NCBI GenBank assembly: GCA_902461565.1 | Contig: CABPYL010000007.1 | Location: 1-64,000, forward strand | Source: an uncultured Porphyromonadaceae bacterium | GTDB lineage: Bacteria > Bacteroidota > Bacteroidia > Bacteroidales > Muribaculaceae | Length of the DNA stretch: 64,000 nucleotides | Direction of reading: 5' to 3' | Notes under the pieces: model-generated | The model's input: the letters and a program-made list of their open reading frames with translations, nothing else | What the model was told of the DNA's origin: nothing | Database searches by the model: none | Shown: positions 1 to 8,389 of the stretch, piece after piece | Numbering within the stretch: position 1 is the first letter of the stretch | How the letters are laid out: the number at the start of each line of letters is the position of its first letter | Translations under genes and position numbers: made by a program

Positions 1-61
1 CAAGAGCAATTAACCTACGCTCATTTCCAATAAATTACACTCTTTTCGTAACTTCCTCCTG

Positions 62-92
62 CAAAGATAAAGAAAATATTCGGATTTGTCAA
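62..92 (-). promoter_or_regulatory. Bacteroidetes-type promoter, leftward
   Basis: On the minus strand a TATCTTTG -7 element (plus 62-69) lies 20 bp from a TTG (plus 90-92), matching the TTG-N20-TAnnTTTG consensus. It faces the left edge. The first ATG behind it (24-22) opens only a four-codon frame, so the gene served begins beyond the window. Confidence 0.6.
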
Positions 93-116
93 TAACACGT
101 CAATTTTGTAACTTTG
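85..116 (+). promoter_or_regulatory. ruvX promoter
   Basis: TTTG at 85-88 and TAACTTTG at 109-116 are separated by 20 bp. The -33 region interleaves with that of the divergent promoter at 62-92, so one bound factor could affect both. Transcription should begin near 120, five bases before the ruvX ATG. Confidence 0.7.
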
Positions 117-124
117 CAGTTGAA

Positions 125-556
125 ATGGGAAGAATTCTATCAATTGATTTTGGAAGGCGCCGCTGTGGCATCGCTGCAACAGACAGTGCGCGCATTGTCG
201 CATCGGGTGTAGCCACTGTGGCGACAGCCTCACTCATTGATTTTGTGAAGGATTACTGCGCTCGCGAGAATGTCGATTTTATTGTCGTCGGCGAGCCTCG
301 CGATCTTAAAGGGAACCCTTCTGAATCCATGCGTTACCTCAGACCGGCAATCGACCGCCTCGGCAAAGCCATGCCAGGTGTGCGCATAGTTTTCTTCGAC
401 GAGCGTTTCACCTCCGTGCTGGCGCACCGCGCAATGCTCGACGGTGGCTTGCCCAAGATGGCCCGCCGCGACAAAGCATTGGTGGACGAGATGTCGGCCA
501 CGATAATACTGAACGATTTTCTCGGGAGCCGTGCCTACCGGGAACTAAACATATAA
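125..556 (+). CDS. ruvX: RuvX/YqgF family putative Holliday junction resolvase
   Basis: A 143-residue RNase H-fold protein of the YqgF/RuvX family, implicated in Holliday junction resolution and in pre-16S rRNA 5' processing. Visible signatures are the N-terminal DFGRRRCGIA strand carrying the first acidic residue, GEPRDLKG in the middle, and FDERFTSV near residue 100, where further catalytic acidic residues lie. The length is normal for the family. I chose ATG 125 over an in-frame upstream start at 86, because a consensus promoter with predicted start near 120 lies between them and the family begins with a short M-x-R-I-L-x-x-D. def follows after 11 bp and ettA directly after that, so the three probably form one housekeeping operon. 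Confidence 0.9.
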   Translation: MGRILSIDFGRRRCGIAATDSARIVASGVATVATASLIDFVKDYCARENVDFIVVGEPRDLKGNPSESMRYLRPAIDRLGKAMPGVRIVFFDERFTSVLAHRAMLDGGLPKMARRDKALVDEMSATIILNDFLGSRAYRELNI

Positions 557-567
557 TAAGAAGTGAT

Positions 568-1128
568 ATGAAACTACCCGTATATCTTTACGGCCACCCT
601 GTTCTGCGTAAAATTTCGGAACCGGTGGCACCCGGCACCGAGGGGCTCAACGAGCTTGTGGCCCAGATGTTCGACGCCATGTATGAATCGGAAGGGGTTG
701 GCCTCGCCGCTCCCCAGATAGGCAAGAATATACGTCTTGTCGTTATCGACGCCGATCCTGTAGCCGAAAATTTCCCCGAATGCGCAGGCCGCAAGTTCGC
801 TTTGATCAACCCTGTAGTGGAGGTACTCGACGGAGATCCCGTGTCGCGTCCCGAAGGCTGTCTCAGCCTGCCCGGAATAAGCGAGAACGTTCCACGCGTG
901 GAGCATATCCGCCTTACGTGGCTCGACGAGAACTTTAAGGAACACACCGAGGAAATCAGCGGCTTCCTGGCACGTATCGTGCAGCACGAATGCGATCACC
1001 TCGAAGGCAAGATGTTCATCGACCATATTTCCGGTATACGCAAGCAACTTATCCGTGCAAAGCTAAACAACATTGCCAGAGGCAGAATCAGCGTGGACTA
1101 TCCCGTACGCTTTGCCCCAAAACACTGA
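568..1128 (+). CDS. def: Peptide deformylase
   Basis: Removes the formyl group from the N-terminal methionine of nascent proteins in the cytoplasm. All three family motifs are present: GVGLAAPQIG near residue 45, EGCLSLP with metal ligand Cys98, and QHECDHLEG with metal ligands His140 and His144 and catalytic Glu141. At 186 residues it has the usual length of a type I enzyme. It lies 11 bp behind ruvX and its stop abuts the following coding region, consistent with translational coupling in a ruvX-def-ettA operon. Confidence 0.96.
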   Translation: MKLPVYLYGHPVLRKISEPVAPGTEGLNELVAQMFDAMYESEGVGLAAPQIGKNIRLVVIDADPVAENFPECAGRKFALINPVVEVLDGDPVSRPEGCLSLPGISENVPRVEHIRLTWLDENFKEHTEEISGFLARIVQHECDHLEGKMFIDHISGIRKQLIRAKLNNIARGRISVDYPVRFAPKH

Positions 1129-1155
1129 TTGTTCAATATTATATCCCGACCTCAA

Positions 1156-2841
1156 ATGGCTGACGATAAAAAGATTATTTTCTCAATGGTGGGAGTGAGC
1201 AAAATCTTCCCTCCCCAGAAACAAGTTCTCAAGGATATTTATCTGTCGTTTTTCTACGGCGCAAAAATCGGTATTATAGGTCTTAACGGCTCCGGTAAAT
1301 CAACTCTGCTGAAGATAATTGCCGGTATAGACAAGGACTATCGCGGCGAAGTGGTGTTCGCTCCTGGTTACAGTGTGGGTTATCTGGAGCAGGATCCCAA
1401 GCTCGACCCCGACAAAACGGTTATAGAAGTTGTCCGCGAAGGTGTGCAGCCTGTTATGGATCTGCTTGCCGAGTTCGAGAAAGTGAACGAGGCGTTCGGA
1501 GATCCCGACGTGCTTGAGGATCCCGACAAGATGGATGCGCTCATTGCCCGCCAGGCCGAGCTGCAGGACAAACTCGATGCCGCTGACGCATGGAACATCG
1601 ACACAAAACTGGAACGTGCGATGGACGCACTGCAGTGCCCGCCCGACGACCAGCCCGTTACCACTCTTTCCGGCGGCGAGCGTCGTCGTGTGGCTCTGTG
1701 CCGCCTGCTGTTGCAGCAGCCAGACGTACTTCTGCTTGACGAACCTACCAACCACCTCGACGCTGAGAGTATCGACTGGCTTGAGGAGCATCTGCGCCAG
1801 TATCCCGGTACGGTTATCGCAATCACTCACGACAGGTACTTCCTCGACCATGTTGCCGGATGGATTCTCGAACTGGACCGTGGCGAAGGAATTCCCTGGA
1901 AAGGAAACTATTCGTCGTGGCTCGACCAAAAGACGAAACGCATGGCTATGGAGGAAAAACAGGCTTCCAAGCGCCGCAAGACCCTCGAGCGCGAGTTAGA
2001 GTGGGTGCGCATGGCCCCCAAGGCCCGTCAGGCAAAAGGCAAAGCCCGTCTTAACTCCTACGACAAGCTTCTCAACGAAGACCAGAAGCAGCGTGAGGAA
2101 CGTCTGGAAATCTTTATTCCCAACGGTCCTCGTCTGGGCAACAAGGTAATCGAGGCTACCGGCCTGGCAAAATCGTTCTCCCACAAGAAACTGTTTGAGA
2201 ATCTGTCTTTCGCTCTGCCGCCAAACGGCATTGTGGGTGTGATAGGTCCTAACGGCGCAGGCAAGACAACGCTGTTCCGCCTTATCATGGGCCAGGAAAA
2301 ACCGGATGCAGGCAGTTTCGAAGTTGGCGAGACTGTAAAGGTTGCATATGTGGACCAGACGCACCACGATCTTGTTCCTGAAAAGAGCGTATACGAGGTT
2401 ATCTCGCAGGGCGTGGAGAGTTTTCGCATGGGCGGCCGCGATGTCAATGCCCGCGCATATCTTTCGCGTTTCAATTTTACCGGCGCCGACCAGGAAAAGA
2501 AGATTGCCGTTCTCTCCGGCGGCGAGCGCAACCGTCTGCACCTTGCTATGGCGCTCAAGGAGGAAGGTAACGTGCTTCTTCTCGACGAACCTACCAACGA
2601 TATCGACGTCAACACTCTGCGCGCACTCGAGGAAGGCCTTGAGGAATTCGCCGGATGCGCTGTTGTGGTAAGCCACGACCGTTGGTTCCTGGACCGCATC
2701 TGCACTCACATTCTCAGCTTCGAGGGAGATGGCAAAGTTGTGTTCTACGAAGGTTCATACTCCGACTACGAGGAATACAAGAAAATGCAGAACGGAGGCA
2801 AGGAACCACCCCGCCGCCGTTACCGCAAACTCATGGAATAA
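1156..2841 (+). CDS. ettA: ABC-F protein, energy-dependent translational throttle EttA
   Basis: A cytosolic ABC-F ATPase of 561 residues without membrane segments. EttA binds the ribosomal E site and gates entry into elongation according to ATP/ADP. Two ATPase domains are visible: Walker A GLNGSGKST, signature LSGGERRRVAL and DEPTNHLD in the first; GPNGAGKTT, LSGGERNRLHL and DEPTNDID in the second. They are joined by a basic linker (MAPKARQAKGKARL) typical of EttA. The frame could start nine codons earlier at a TTG (1129), but ATG 1156 gives the conserved N-terminus (MADDKKIIFSMVGVSKIFPP). A hairpin follows the stop. The alternative, another ABC-F member such as Uup, fits less well because of the linker sequence and overall length. 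Confidence 0.93.
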   Translation: MADDKKIIFSMVGVSKIFPPQKQVLKDIYLSFFYGAKIGIIGLNGSGKSTLLKIIAGIDKDYRGEVVFAPGYSVGYLEQDPKLDPDKTVIEVVREGVQPVMDLLAEFEKVNEAFGDPDVLEDPDKMDALIARQAELQDKLDAADAWNIDTKLERAMDALQCPPDDQPVTTLSGGERRRVALCRLLLQQPDVLLLDEPTNHLDAESIDWLEEHLRQYPGTVIAITHDRYFLDHVAGWILELDRGEGIPWKGNYSSWLDQKTKRMAMEEKQASKRRKTLERELEWVRMAPKARQAKGKARLNSYDKLLNEDQKQREERLEIFIPNGPRLGNKVIEATGLAKSFSHKKLFENLSFALPPNGIVGVIGPNGAGKTTLFRLIMGQEKPDAGSFEVGETVKVAYVDQTHHDLVPEKSVYEVISQGVESFRMGGRDVNARAYLSRFNFTGADQEKKIAVLSGGERNRLHLAMALKEEGNVLLLDEPTNDIDVNTLRALEEGLEEFAGCAVVVSHDRWFLDRICTHILSFEGDGKVVFYEGSYSDYEEYKKMQNGGKEPPRRRYRKLME

Positions 2842-2846
2842 TTCTC

Positions 2847-2877
2847 AACTTCCCGGTGCAGCCGCATCGGGAAGTTT
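2847..2877 (+). terminator. Hairpin terminator after ettA
   Basis: AACTTCCCG (2847-2855) pairs with CGGGAAGTT (2868-2876) around a 12-base loop, followed by a T/A-rich stretch, six bases past the ettA stop. The 3' arm with its left flank (GCATCGGGAAGTTT) recurs at 2972-2985 before a run of six T, so the 5' arm has a second possible partner about 110 bases downstream. Confidence 0.6.
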
Positions 2878-2890
2878 AAATTTTATTTGC

Positions 2891-2930
2891 TATTCCAAAA
2901 AGTTGACATAAATGTCATTTTTTTGGAATA
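2891..2930. repeat. 40-bp imperfect palindrome between ettA and the GH3 gene
   Basis: The half 2891-2910 (TATTCCAAAAAGTTGACATA) matches the reverse complement of 2911-2930 at 17 of 20 positions, with outer arms TATTCCAAAAA and TTTTTGGAATA. It is AT-rich and sits between the ettA terminator and the GH3 promoter region. It could be an operator for a dimeric regulator or a factor-independent terminator; the near symmetry extending to the centre favours a protein site (inference). Confidence 0.5.
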
Positions 2931-3063
2931 GAATATGATTATAAAAGATATTCTTAACTGGTAATGTAGGTGCATCGGGAAGTTTTTTCATTCGGCTGCC
3001 GCATTTGTACAATTTTTGGAAGTATTTTAAACAATAGCAAACCTCCGCGTCGGGTCTGTTCAG

Positions 3064-3071
3064 TAAATTTG
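3064..3071 (+). promoter_or_regulatory. -7 element upstream of the GH3 gene
   Basis: TAAATTTG fits TAnnTTTG and would start transcription about 28 bases before the ATG at 3103. I see no good TTG at the right spacing, so the promoter may need an activator. Confidence 0.45.
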
Positions 3072-3102
3072 CATCGGTAAACCGATATAAATTTAAATTA
3101 TC

Positions 3103-5409
3103 ATGAAAAGATTTGATTGCGTCTGCGCAGTGTTGCTTGCCGCTTCCGCCATATCTGCAGCCGATACGCCGGAGCTGCAGCTCAACGAAAACAACATAAA
3201 GGAAATCGTTGCGGCAATGACCCTCGATGAGAAGGCACGGCTTGTAACAGGCCGTAACGACTATACTTTCGGCGGTTATGACAATCCGGAAGAATTCGTC
3301 CGCTTCATCAAGCCGAGTGTATCGGGCTACACTCAGGGTGTGCCGCGTCTCGGTATTCCGCCGACGGCTTTGGCAGACGGACCCGCAGGTGCTGTGGTGG
3401 TTACACGCGAGGATAATGACAAATCATATTATGCCACCGGATTCCCCTCCGGCATAGCCCTGGCAAGCAGCTGGGACGGTGCGCTCGTCGAGGAAGTAGG
3501 CCGCGCTATGGGTAACGAGATTCTCGAATACGGGTGCGATGTTATTCTGGCGCCGGGCATGAACATAATGCGTTCGCCACTGTGCGGACGCAACTACGAA
3601 TATTACTCGGAAGACCCCGTCCTCACCGGCAGGATAGCTGCTTCTTTTGTCAACGGCATTCAGAGCAACGGTGTTGGAACATCGCTTAAACATTATGCCG
3701 TAAACAGTCAGGAGACAAACCGCACGGAAGTTGATGAAATAGTGGATCAGCGATCGCTGCGCGAGATTTATCTCAAAGGATTCGAAATTGCAGTCAAGGA
3801 GGCCAGCCCGTGGACGGTGATGGCTTCGTACAATCGCCTTAACGGCCCGTATACTCAGGAAAACTATGAACTTCTCACCACAATCCTGCGCGATGAATGG
3901 GGCTTCGACGGCATCGTTATGACAGACTGGATACAGCAACGCAATACGGCAGCCCAAATATACGCAGGTATTGATAACCTGCAGCCCGGATACGAAGTGC
4001 AGATTCGTGATATCAAAGAGATGATAGCCGACGGCCGTCTGTCTGTCGCCGACCTCGACAAGGCTTGCGAGCGTATGCTGAAATATATTGTAAAGACGCC
4101 ACATTTCCGCCGTTATAAATACAGCGACAATCCCGACCTCGAGGCTCATGCTGCCGTGTGCCGGCGTGCCGGCGCTGAAAGCATGGTGCTTCTGAAAAAC
4201 TCCTGCGGCACTCTGCCACTTTCCGATAGCCTCGATGTGGCTCTGTTAGGACTTCATTCCTATGACTTTATGGCTGGAGGAACAGGTTCGGGAAATGTTG
4301 TGAAGCCATATGTGGTAAATCTCGCGCAGGGACTGTGTAATGCAGGATTTTCAGTAAAAAAAGGTCCTGACGACTTGTACAAAAGCTACAAAGAATATTG
4401 GGACGCCCGCAACCGGTGTAACCGCGATCCCGAGCAGCGCTGGTATACGGCGCCACCGGTACAGGAACCGGCCCTTGATCATGCGGCCGTCGAAAATTTA
4501 GCCAAAACATCAGATATCGCTATAGTTACAATTGGCCGTCAGGCCGGTGAAGGTGGCGACCGTCCCATCGAAGGGGGCTTCAATCTAACTGATGAAGAGC
4601 GAGGCCTTATAGATGATGTATGCAGTTCGTTCCATGCGCGTGGTAAAAAAGTTATCGTTGTGCTTAATGTGGGAGGCCCTGTAGAGACGGCATCGTGGCG
4701 CGGGTTGCCCGATGCGATACTGTTGGCATGGCAACCCGGCCAAGAGGGCGGTAACTCTGTGGCGGATGTCCTCACGGGCAAGGTAAATCCATCCGGCAAG
4801 CTCCCCGCTACGTTCCCGATATCCATTGTGGATGTCCCCTCGACGCTCAATTATCCTACGGGCTATTCCGTATCGGGGCGCAGTCGGGATGGCCGACGCA
4901 AAAACATTGACTATACTCTCCATGAAGAAGGCCTTGATATCGGCTACCGCTATTTCTGCACCTCCGGCCAGGAAGTTGCCTACCCGTTCGGATATGGGCT
5001 TAGTTACACGGAATTCACTTATTCGAGTCCTGTGATAAAGAAAAAGGCTGATGGCGGCTTCTATGCTTTTGTTAAAGTTACGAACAGCGGTAAGACCGCA
5101 GGCAAGGAAAGCGTGCAGCTGTATGTAACCGCCCCGGATGGAAAACTCGCGAAACCAGCTGTAGAACTGAAGGCGTTTGCCAAGACCCGTCTGCTGCAAC
5201 CGGGCGAGAGCGAGACACTTTGCATGAGTGTGTCTCCCTACGACCTTGCTTCGTTCGATCCCGAAATACAGAGCTGGGTAACTGATAAGGGCCATTATAA
5301 AGTGCTGTTTGGCGCTTCTGTCGAGGATGTGCGCTGTGCCGCCGACTTTACCGTTCGCGACGCATGCGCATGGCCTGTGAACGATGTGCTTCGCCCCAAG
5401 AAAAACTGA
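3103..5409 (+). CDS. Secreted glycoside hydrolase family 3 beta-glucosidase
   Basis: A 768-residue exo-acting glycosidase that releases sugars from the non-reducing end of beta-linked oligosaccharides. An N-terminal signal peptide (hydrophobic to about residue 19, AISAADT) points to the periplasm. The GH3 (alpha/beta)8 domain carries PPTALADGPAG near residue 85 and the nucleophile region GFDGIVMTDW, with Asp275 as predicted nucleophile. The C-terminal GH3 domain follows (RQAGEGGDRP near 480), then an Fn3-like domain with FGYGLSYTEF near 630. It has its own upstream region with a palindrome and a -7 element. It stands apart from any SusC/D pair, and its stop lies 5 bp from the convergent cinA stop. 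Substrate cannot be fixed from sequence; beta-glucosidase and beta-xylosidase are both possible. Confidence 0.9.
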   Translation: MKRFDCVCAVLLAASAISAADTPELQLNENNIKEIVAAMTLDEKARLVTGRNDYTFGGYDNPEEFVRFIKPSVSGYTQGVPRLGIPPTALADGPAGAVVVTREDNDKSYYATGFPSGIALASSWDGALVEEVGRAMGNEILEYGCDVILAPGMNIMRSPLCGRNYEYYSEDPVLTGRIAASFVNGIQSNGVGTSLKHYAVNSQETNRTEVDEIVDQRSLREIYLKGFEIAVKEASPWTVMASYNRLNGPYTQENYELLTTILRDEWGFDGIVMTDWIQQRNTAAQIYAGIDNLQPGYEVQIRDIKEMIADGRLSVADLDKACERMLKYIVKTPHFRRYKYSDNPDLEAHAAVCRRAGAESMVLLKNSCGTLPLSDSLDVALLGLHSYDFMAGGTGSGNVVKPYVVNLAQGLCNAGFSVKKGPDDLYKSYKEYWDARNRCNRDPEQRWYTAPPVQEPALDHAAVENLAKTSDIAIVTIGRQAGEGGDRPIEGGFNLTDEERGLIDDVCSSFHARGKKVIVVLNVGGPVETASWRGLPDAILLAWQPGQEGGNSVADVLTGKVNPSGKLPATFPISIVDVPSTLNYPTGYSVSGRSRDGRRKNIDYTLHEEGLDIGYRYFCTSGQEVAYPFGYGLSYTEFTYSSPVIKKKADGGFYAFVKVTNSGKTAGKESVQLYVTAPDGKLAKPAVELKAFAKTRLLQPGESETLCMSVSPYDLASFDPEIQSWVTDKGHYKVLFGASVEDVRCAADFTVRDACAWPVNDVLRPKKN

Positions 5410-5414
5410 ACGTT

Positions 5415-6638
5415 TTACAGCAGCGATGCCAGGAGCATGAGGGCTGTGGCTGATGCCCGGTCGATTACGGCCTGGCGGTCGCCTGAGAAATGATATTCCC
5501 TTTCCACCGATGCGTGAGGCGTGCGCGCTGCTATCCAGACTGTGCCTACCGGCTTGCCGGGGACAGCTCCGCCGGGGCCTGCTATGCCGCTTGTGGCCAC
5601 CGAACAGTCGGCGCCGCATGAGCGGCACGCTCCGGCGGTCATCTGCCGCACTGTCGCCTGCGATACTGCGCCGTCGCTTTCCAGAATGGCGGGGTCTACG
5701 CCGAGTACACCTGTTTTTACCTCATTGGCGTACGATACCACGCCTCCGCGGAACACGTCGGAGCATCCGGCAATCTGTGTGATAAGGTGTGCGATGTTTC
5801 CTCCTGTGCAGCTTTCGGCTGTGGCGAGGGTATAACCATGTGCGCGTACCTTATGCAGAACCATCTGCGCAGGTGATAATTTTCCACTGCCGGCGAGGTA
5901 TTTGCCAAGTGCTGCTGTGAGACGTGCCGCCTCTGCCTCGAAGTTATCGGCGGTATCGTCAGGCTTGCCGTCGAGACGAAGCACTATTTCTCCGGGCGAC
6001 GGCAGATAGGCCAGCTTGTAACCTTCGGGCATACAGTCCTCGTAAGCGGCCAGATGCTCGGCAAGACCTGATTCAGTTATGCCTGTGGCCGTGAATTCGC
6101 GGTGCATGGTGCGGCCGGCGCTCCCGAAATGCTTTTCTACTTCGGCGACTATCGTCTCTAACATGCCGCGAGTTTCGAAAGGAACGCCCGGCATCGTTAT
6201 AAGAACTTTGCCGTCTTTGCCGAACCACATTATCGGTGCAGTGCCAAGAGTGTTCTGGATAACGCGGCAGGTATCGGGCACCAGGGCCTGACGGCGCGTC
6301 AGCTCGTTCATCGCAAGGCCGCGTTCGCAAAAAATGCGGTCTACATTCGTGGCCACTTCGCCGTTGTGGTACAGCGCGCCGCCGAAAATGTCCATCAGGG
6401 CGAATTTGGTGATGTCGTCGCGTGTGGGGCCAAGGCCGCCCGTGCTTATCACAAGGTCGCTTTCTTCAAGCGAGGCCTCTACGGCCTCGCAGATGGCGCG
6501 ACGGTCATCGCCGACAGTACGCACGCTTTTCACCTGCCAGCCAAGCTCTGAGAAACGGCGCGCTATGAGGCCCGAATTGGTGTCGGTAACGCGGCCGAGG
6601 AGTATCTCGTCGCCTATGATGATTATAGAAATGTTCAT
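5415..6638 (-). CDS. cinA: CinA family protein: MoCF-like domain plus NMN amidohydrolase domain
   Basis: A 407-residue two-domain cytosolic protein. The N-terminal half is a molybdopterin-binding-like (MoCF) domain (MNISIIIIGDEILLGRVTDTN, GGLGPTRDD); in CinA this part handles ADP-ribose-type substrates. The C-terminal PncC domain (HGYTLATAESCTGG, SGIAGPGG, KPVGTVWIA) deamidates nicotinamide mononucleotide for pyridine nucleotide salvage. Length is standard. It starts 4 bp after the tsaD stop, so the two are almost certainly cotranscribed. The name recalls competence in pneumococcus, but nothing here suggests DNA uptake. Confidence 0.93.
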   Translation of the reverse strand: MNISIIIIGDEILLGRVTDTNSGLIARRFSELGWQVKSVRTVGDDRRAICEAVEASLEESDLVISTGGLGPTRDDITKFALMDIFGGALYHNGEVATNVDRIFCERGLAMNELTRRQALVPDTCRVIQNTLGTAPIMWFGKDGKVLITMPGVPFETRGMLETIVAEVEKHFGSAGRTMHREFTATGITESGLAEHLAAYEDCMPEGYKLAYLPSPGEIVLRLDGKPDDTADNFEAEAARLTAALGKYLAGSGKLSPAQMVLHKVRAHGYTLATAESCTGGNIAHLITQIAGCSDVFRGGVVSYANEVKTGVLGVDPAILESDGAVSQATVRQMTAGACRSCGADCSVATSGIAGPGGAVPGKPVGTVWIAARTPHASVEREYHFSGDRQAVIDRASATALMLLASLL

Positions 6639-6642
6639 CGCA

Positions 6643-7662
6643 TCAAATTTCCACGCGGGCGAAAGGTGCGGCGTCGTATGGACAGAAAATCTTGTCGAGA
6701 TATTTGAAGTAACCGGCTATCGCCACCATTGCGGCGTTGTCGGTAGTGAATTTGCGTTGCGGGATAAAGGCTTTTATGCCGTGAGCTTCGCACAGGGCGG
6801 CTACGGCGTCGCGGACACCGCTGTTTGCCGATACGCCTCCGCCTATTGCCACGGTCTTGACACCGGTCTGGCGGATGGCTTTTTCAAGTTTGTCGGTAAG
6901 AATAGCGATTATAGTAGCCTGGAGCGATGCTGCAAGGTCGGCACGATTTTTCTCGATGAACTGCGGGTCGGCTTTGATACCGTCGCGCAGGGTGTAGAGG
7001 AAAGATGTTTTAAGACCGCTGAAGCTATAGTCGAGACCCGGTATATGCGGTTTGGCGAATCCGAAAGCCTTGGGATTGCCTTCGGCTGCAAGGCGGTCGA
7101 TGTGCGGGCCGCCGGGGTAGGGCAGGCCCATCACTTTGGCGCATTTGTCAAATGCCTCGCCGGCGGCGTCGTCGATGGTTCGTCCCAATATCTCCATGTC
7201 GTTGTAGCCCTTCACCATTATTATCTGTGAGTTACCGCCCGATACCAGCAGGCACAGGTAGGGAAACTCCGGCACTTCGTCATCGGTTTTCTCGCGTACA
7301 AAATGTGCCAGCACATGGCCGTGGAGGTGATTTACGTCTATTATGGGTATTCTCAGACCGAGCGACATGCCTTTTGCAAAGCTTGTGCCCACAAGCAGCG
7401 AGCCTATAAGGCCCGGGCCACGGGTGAATGCGATGCCGCTGAGTTCTTTCTTGTCTATTCCGGCTCGCCGCAGGGCTGAGTCTACCACCGGCACTATGTT
7501 CTGCTGGTGTGCACGCGATGCCAGTTCGGGCACCACGCCGCCGTATTCTTCGTGTACCTGCTGCGAGGCTATTACATTGCTGAGTAAAATGCCGTCGCGC
7601 ACTACTGCCGCCGAGGTGTCGTCGCACGACGATTCAATTCCGAGTATGGTTATTCCTTTCAT
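6643..7662 (-). CDS. tsaD: tRNA N6-adenosine threonylcarbamoyltransferase TsaD
   Basis: Transfers the threonylcarbamoyl group to A37 of ANN-decoding tRNAs, working with TsaB, TsaC and TsaE, none of which is in this window. The ASKHA fold begins at ILGIESSCDDTSAAVV. The metal-binding histidines are His112 and His116 in HLHGH, and the conserved LVSGGNSQI and GGVSANSGVR motifs follow. The length of 339 residues is typical. It sits 18 bp behind an outer-membrane protein gene and 4 bp before cinA. Essential in most bacteria. Confidence 0.96.
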   Translation of the reverse strand: MKGITILGIESSCDDTSAAVVRDGILLSNVIASQQVHEEYGGVVPELASRAHQQNIVPVVDSALRRAGIDKKELSGIAFTRGPGLIGSLLVGTSFAKGMSLGLRIPIIDVNHLHGHVLAHFVREKTDDEVPEFPYLCLLVSGGNSQIIMVKGYNDMEILGRTIDDAAGEAFDKCAKVMGLPYPGGPHIDRLAAEGNPKAFGFAKPHIPGLDYSFSGLKTSFLYTLRDGIKADPQFIEKNRADLAASLQATIIAILTDKLEKAIRQTGVKTVAIGGGVSANSGVRDAVAALCEAHGIKAFIPQRKFTTDNAAMVAIAGYFKYLDKIFCPYDAAPFARVEI

Positions 7663-7680
7663 TTCCAGGTATTCCTTACA

Positions 7681-8211
7681 CTAAAATATATATGCTATTC
7701 CGGCTGTTATCTGTGTGTTGGAGAAGTCCTTTACGAATGTGTAACGTCCTTCAACGCTCACTTTCAGCGACGGTTTGCACAGGAAACTGAAACCGGCGCC
7801 CACATTCATTCCCAACCGGTTATAATGTGTATTCACATCTTTGTCGTTTACAGCGCTGCGTAGCGTCCACGAGTTGAATGCGAGGCCAGCCAGCGGATAA
7901 ACGTCGGCGCGTCCGTTTGCAAAATCGAACGGAAACTGCATGTCGGCGTCAACGGTAAGCGCGTCCTCGTTGTGGTTACGGAACACCACGCCTATCTGCG
8001 GTGCGATGCGCAGGTGTTTTGCAAAGCAATACTGGAACACCAGGCCGCCGGTGGCTGATTTGTTTTCGGTTATGTACCCTGCTTTGATTCCAAAGCTTTT
8101 TTTACCGCTCTGGTTCTGGGCGGTGGCGCCGGTGGCCGCTATGGCTATGAGGAGAAAAAGGACGATGGAGCGCAGTGCCGCACTGCCGGTAGTGAAACGT
8201 TTTTTTTTCAT
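7681..8211 (-). CDS. Small outer-membrane beta-barrel protein
   Basis: A 176-residue protein with a signal peptide (hydrophobic segment LRSIVLFLLIAIAATGATAQ) followed by alternating amphipathic strands (KSFGIKAGYITENKS, GGLVFQYCFAKHLRIAPQIG) and a C-terminal aromatic residue (IAYIF), as in eight-stranded porin-like barrels of Bacteroidetes. Function is unknown; such proteins are structural or adhesive. It is first in a leftward run with tsaD and cinA, an unexpected partner for tRNA modification, so the pairing is probably positional. Confidence 0.7.
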   Translation of the reverse strand: MKKKRFTTGSAALRSIVLFLLIAIAATGATAQNQSGKKSFGIKAGYITENKSATGGLVFQYCFAKHLRIAPQIGVVFRNHNEDALTVDADMQFPFDFANGRADVYPLAGLAFNSWTLRSAVNDKDVNTHYNRLGMNVGAGFSFLCKPSLKVSVEGRYTFVKDFSNTQITAGIAYIF

Positions 8212-8262
8212 TTATGTCAGTCCTGCATTTAGGTTTTATGTTATTAACAAGTGTGAGCGTGG

Positions 8263-8270
8263 CAAAGTTA
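8263..8270 (-). promoter_or_regulatory. -7 element for the OMP-tsaD-cinA run
   Basis: TAACTTTG on the minus strand, about 50 bp ahead of the ATG at 8211. No TTG at the expected spacing is evident, so support rests on the -7 element alone. Confidence 0.45.
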
Positions 8271-8389
8271 GCTGTTTTTTTTTACAGGAGATAGAATGCA
8301 GGGCAAAAAATGGCTCCGGGATGTTAAAAAAAAGCTTGCGCATAACTGTAGTAATGGGGTAATAGGGGATTCGTGACATATGTGAAATA

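Noticed and set aside
1129..1155. TTG-initiated nine-codon extension of EttA
   Set aside because: ATG at 1156 gives the family's normal N-terminus. The extension has no counterpart and abuts the def stop.
5415..6638. cinA as evidence of natural competence
   Set aside because: CinA/PncC proteins are widespread for NAD salvage. No ComEA/ComEC or pilin-type uptake genes are in the window.
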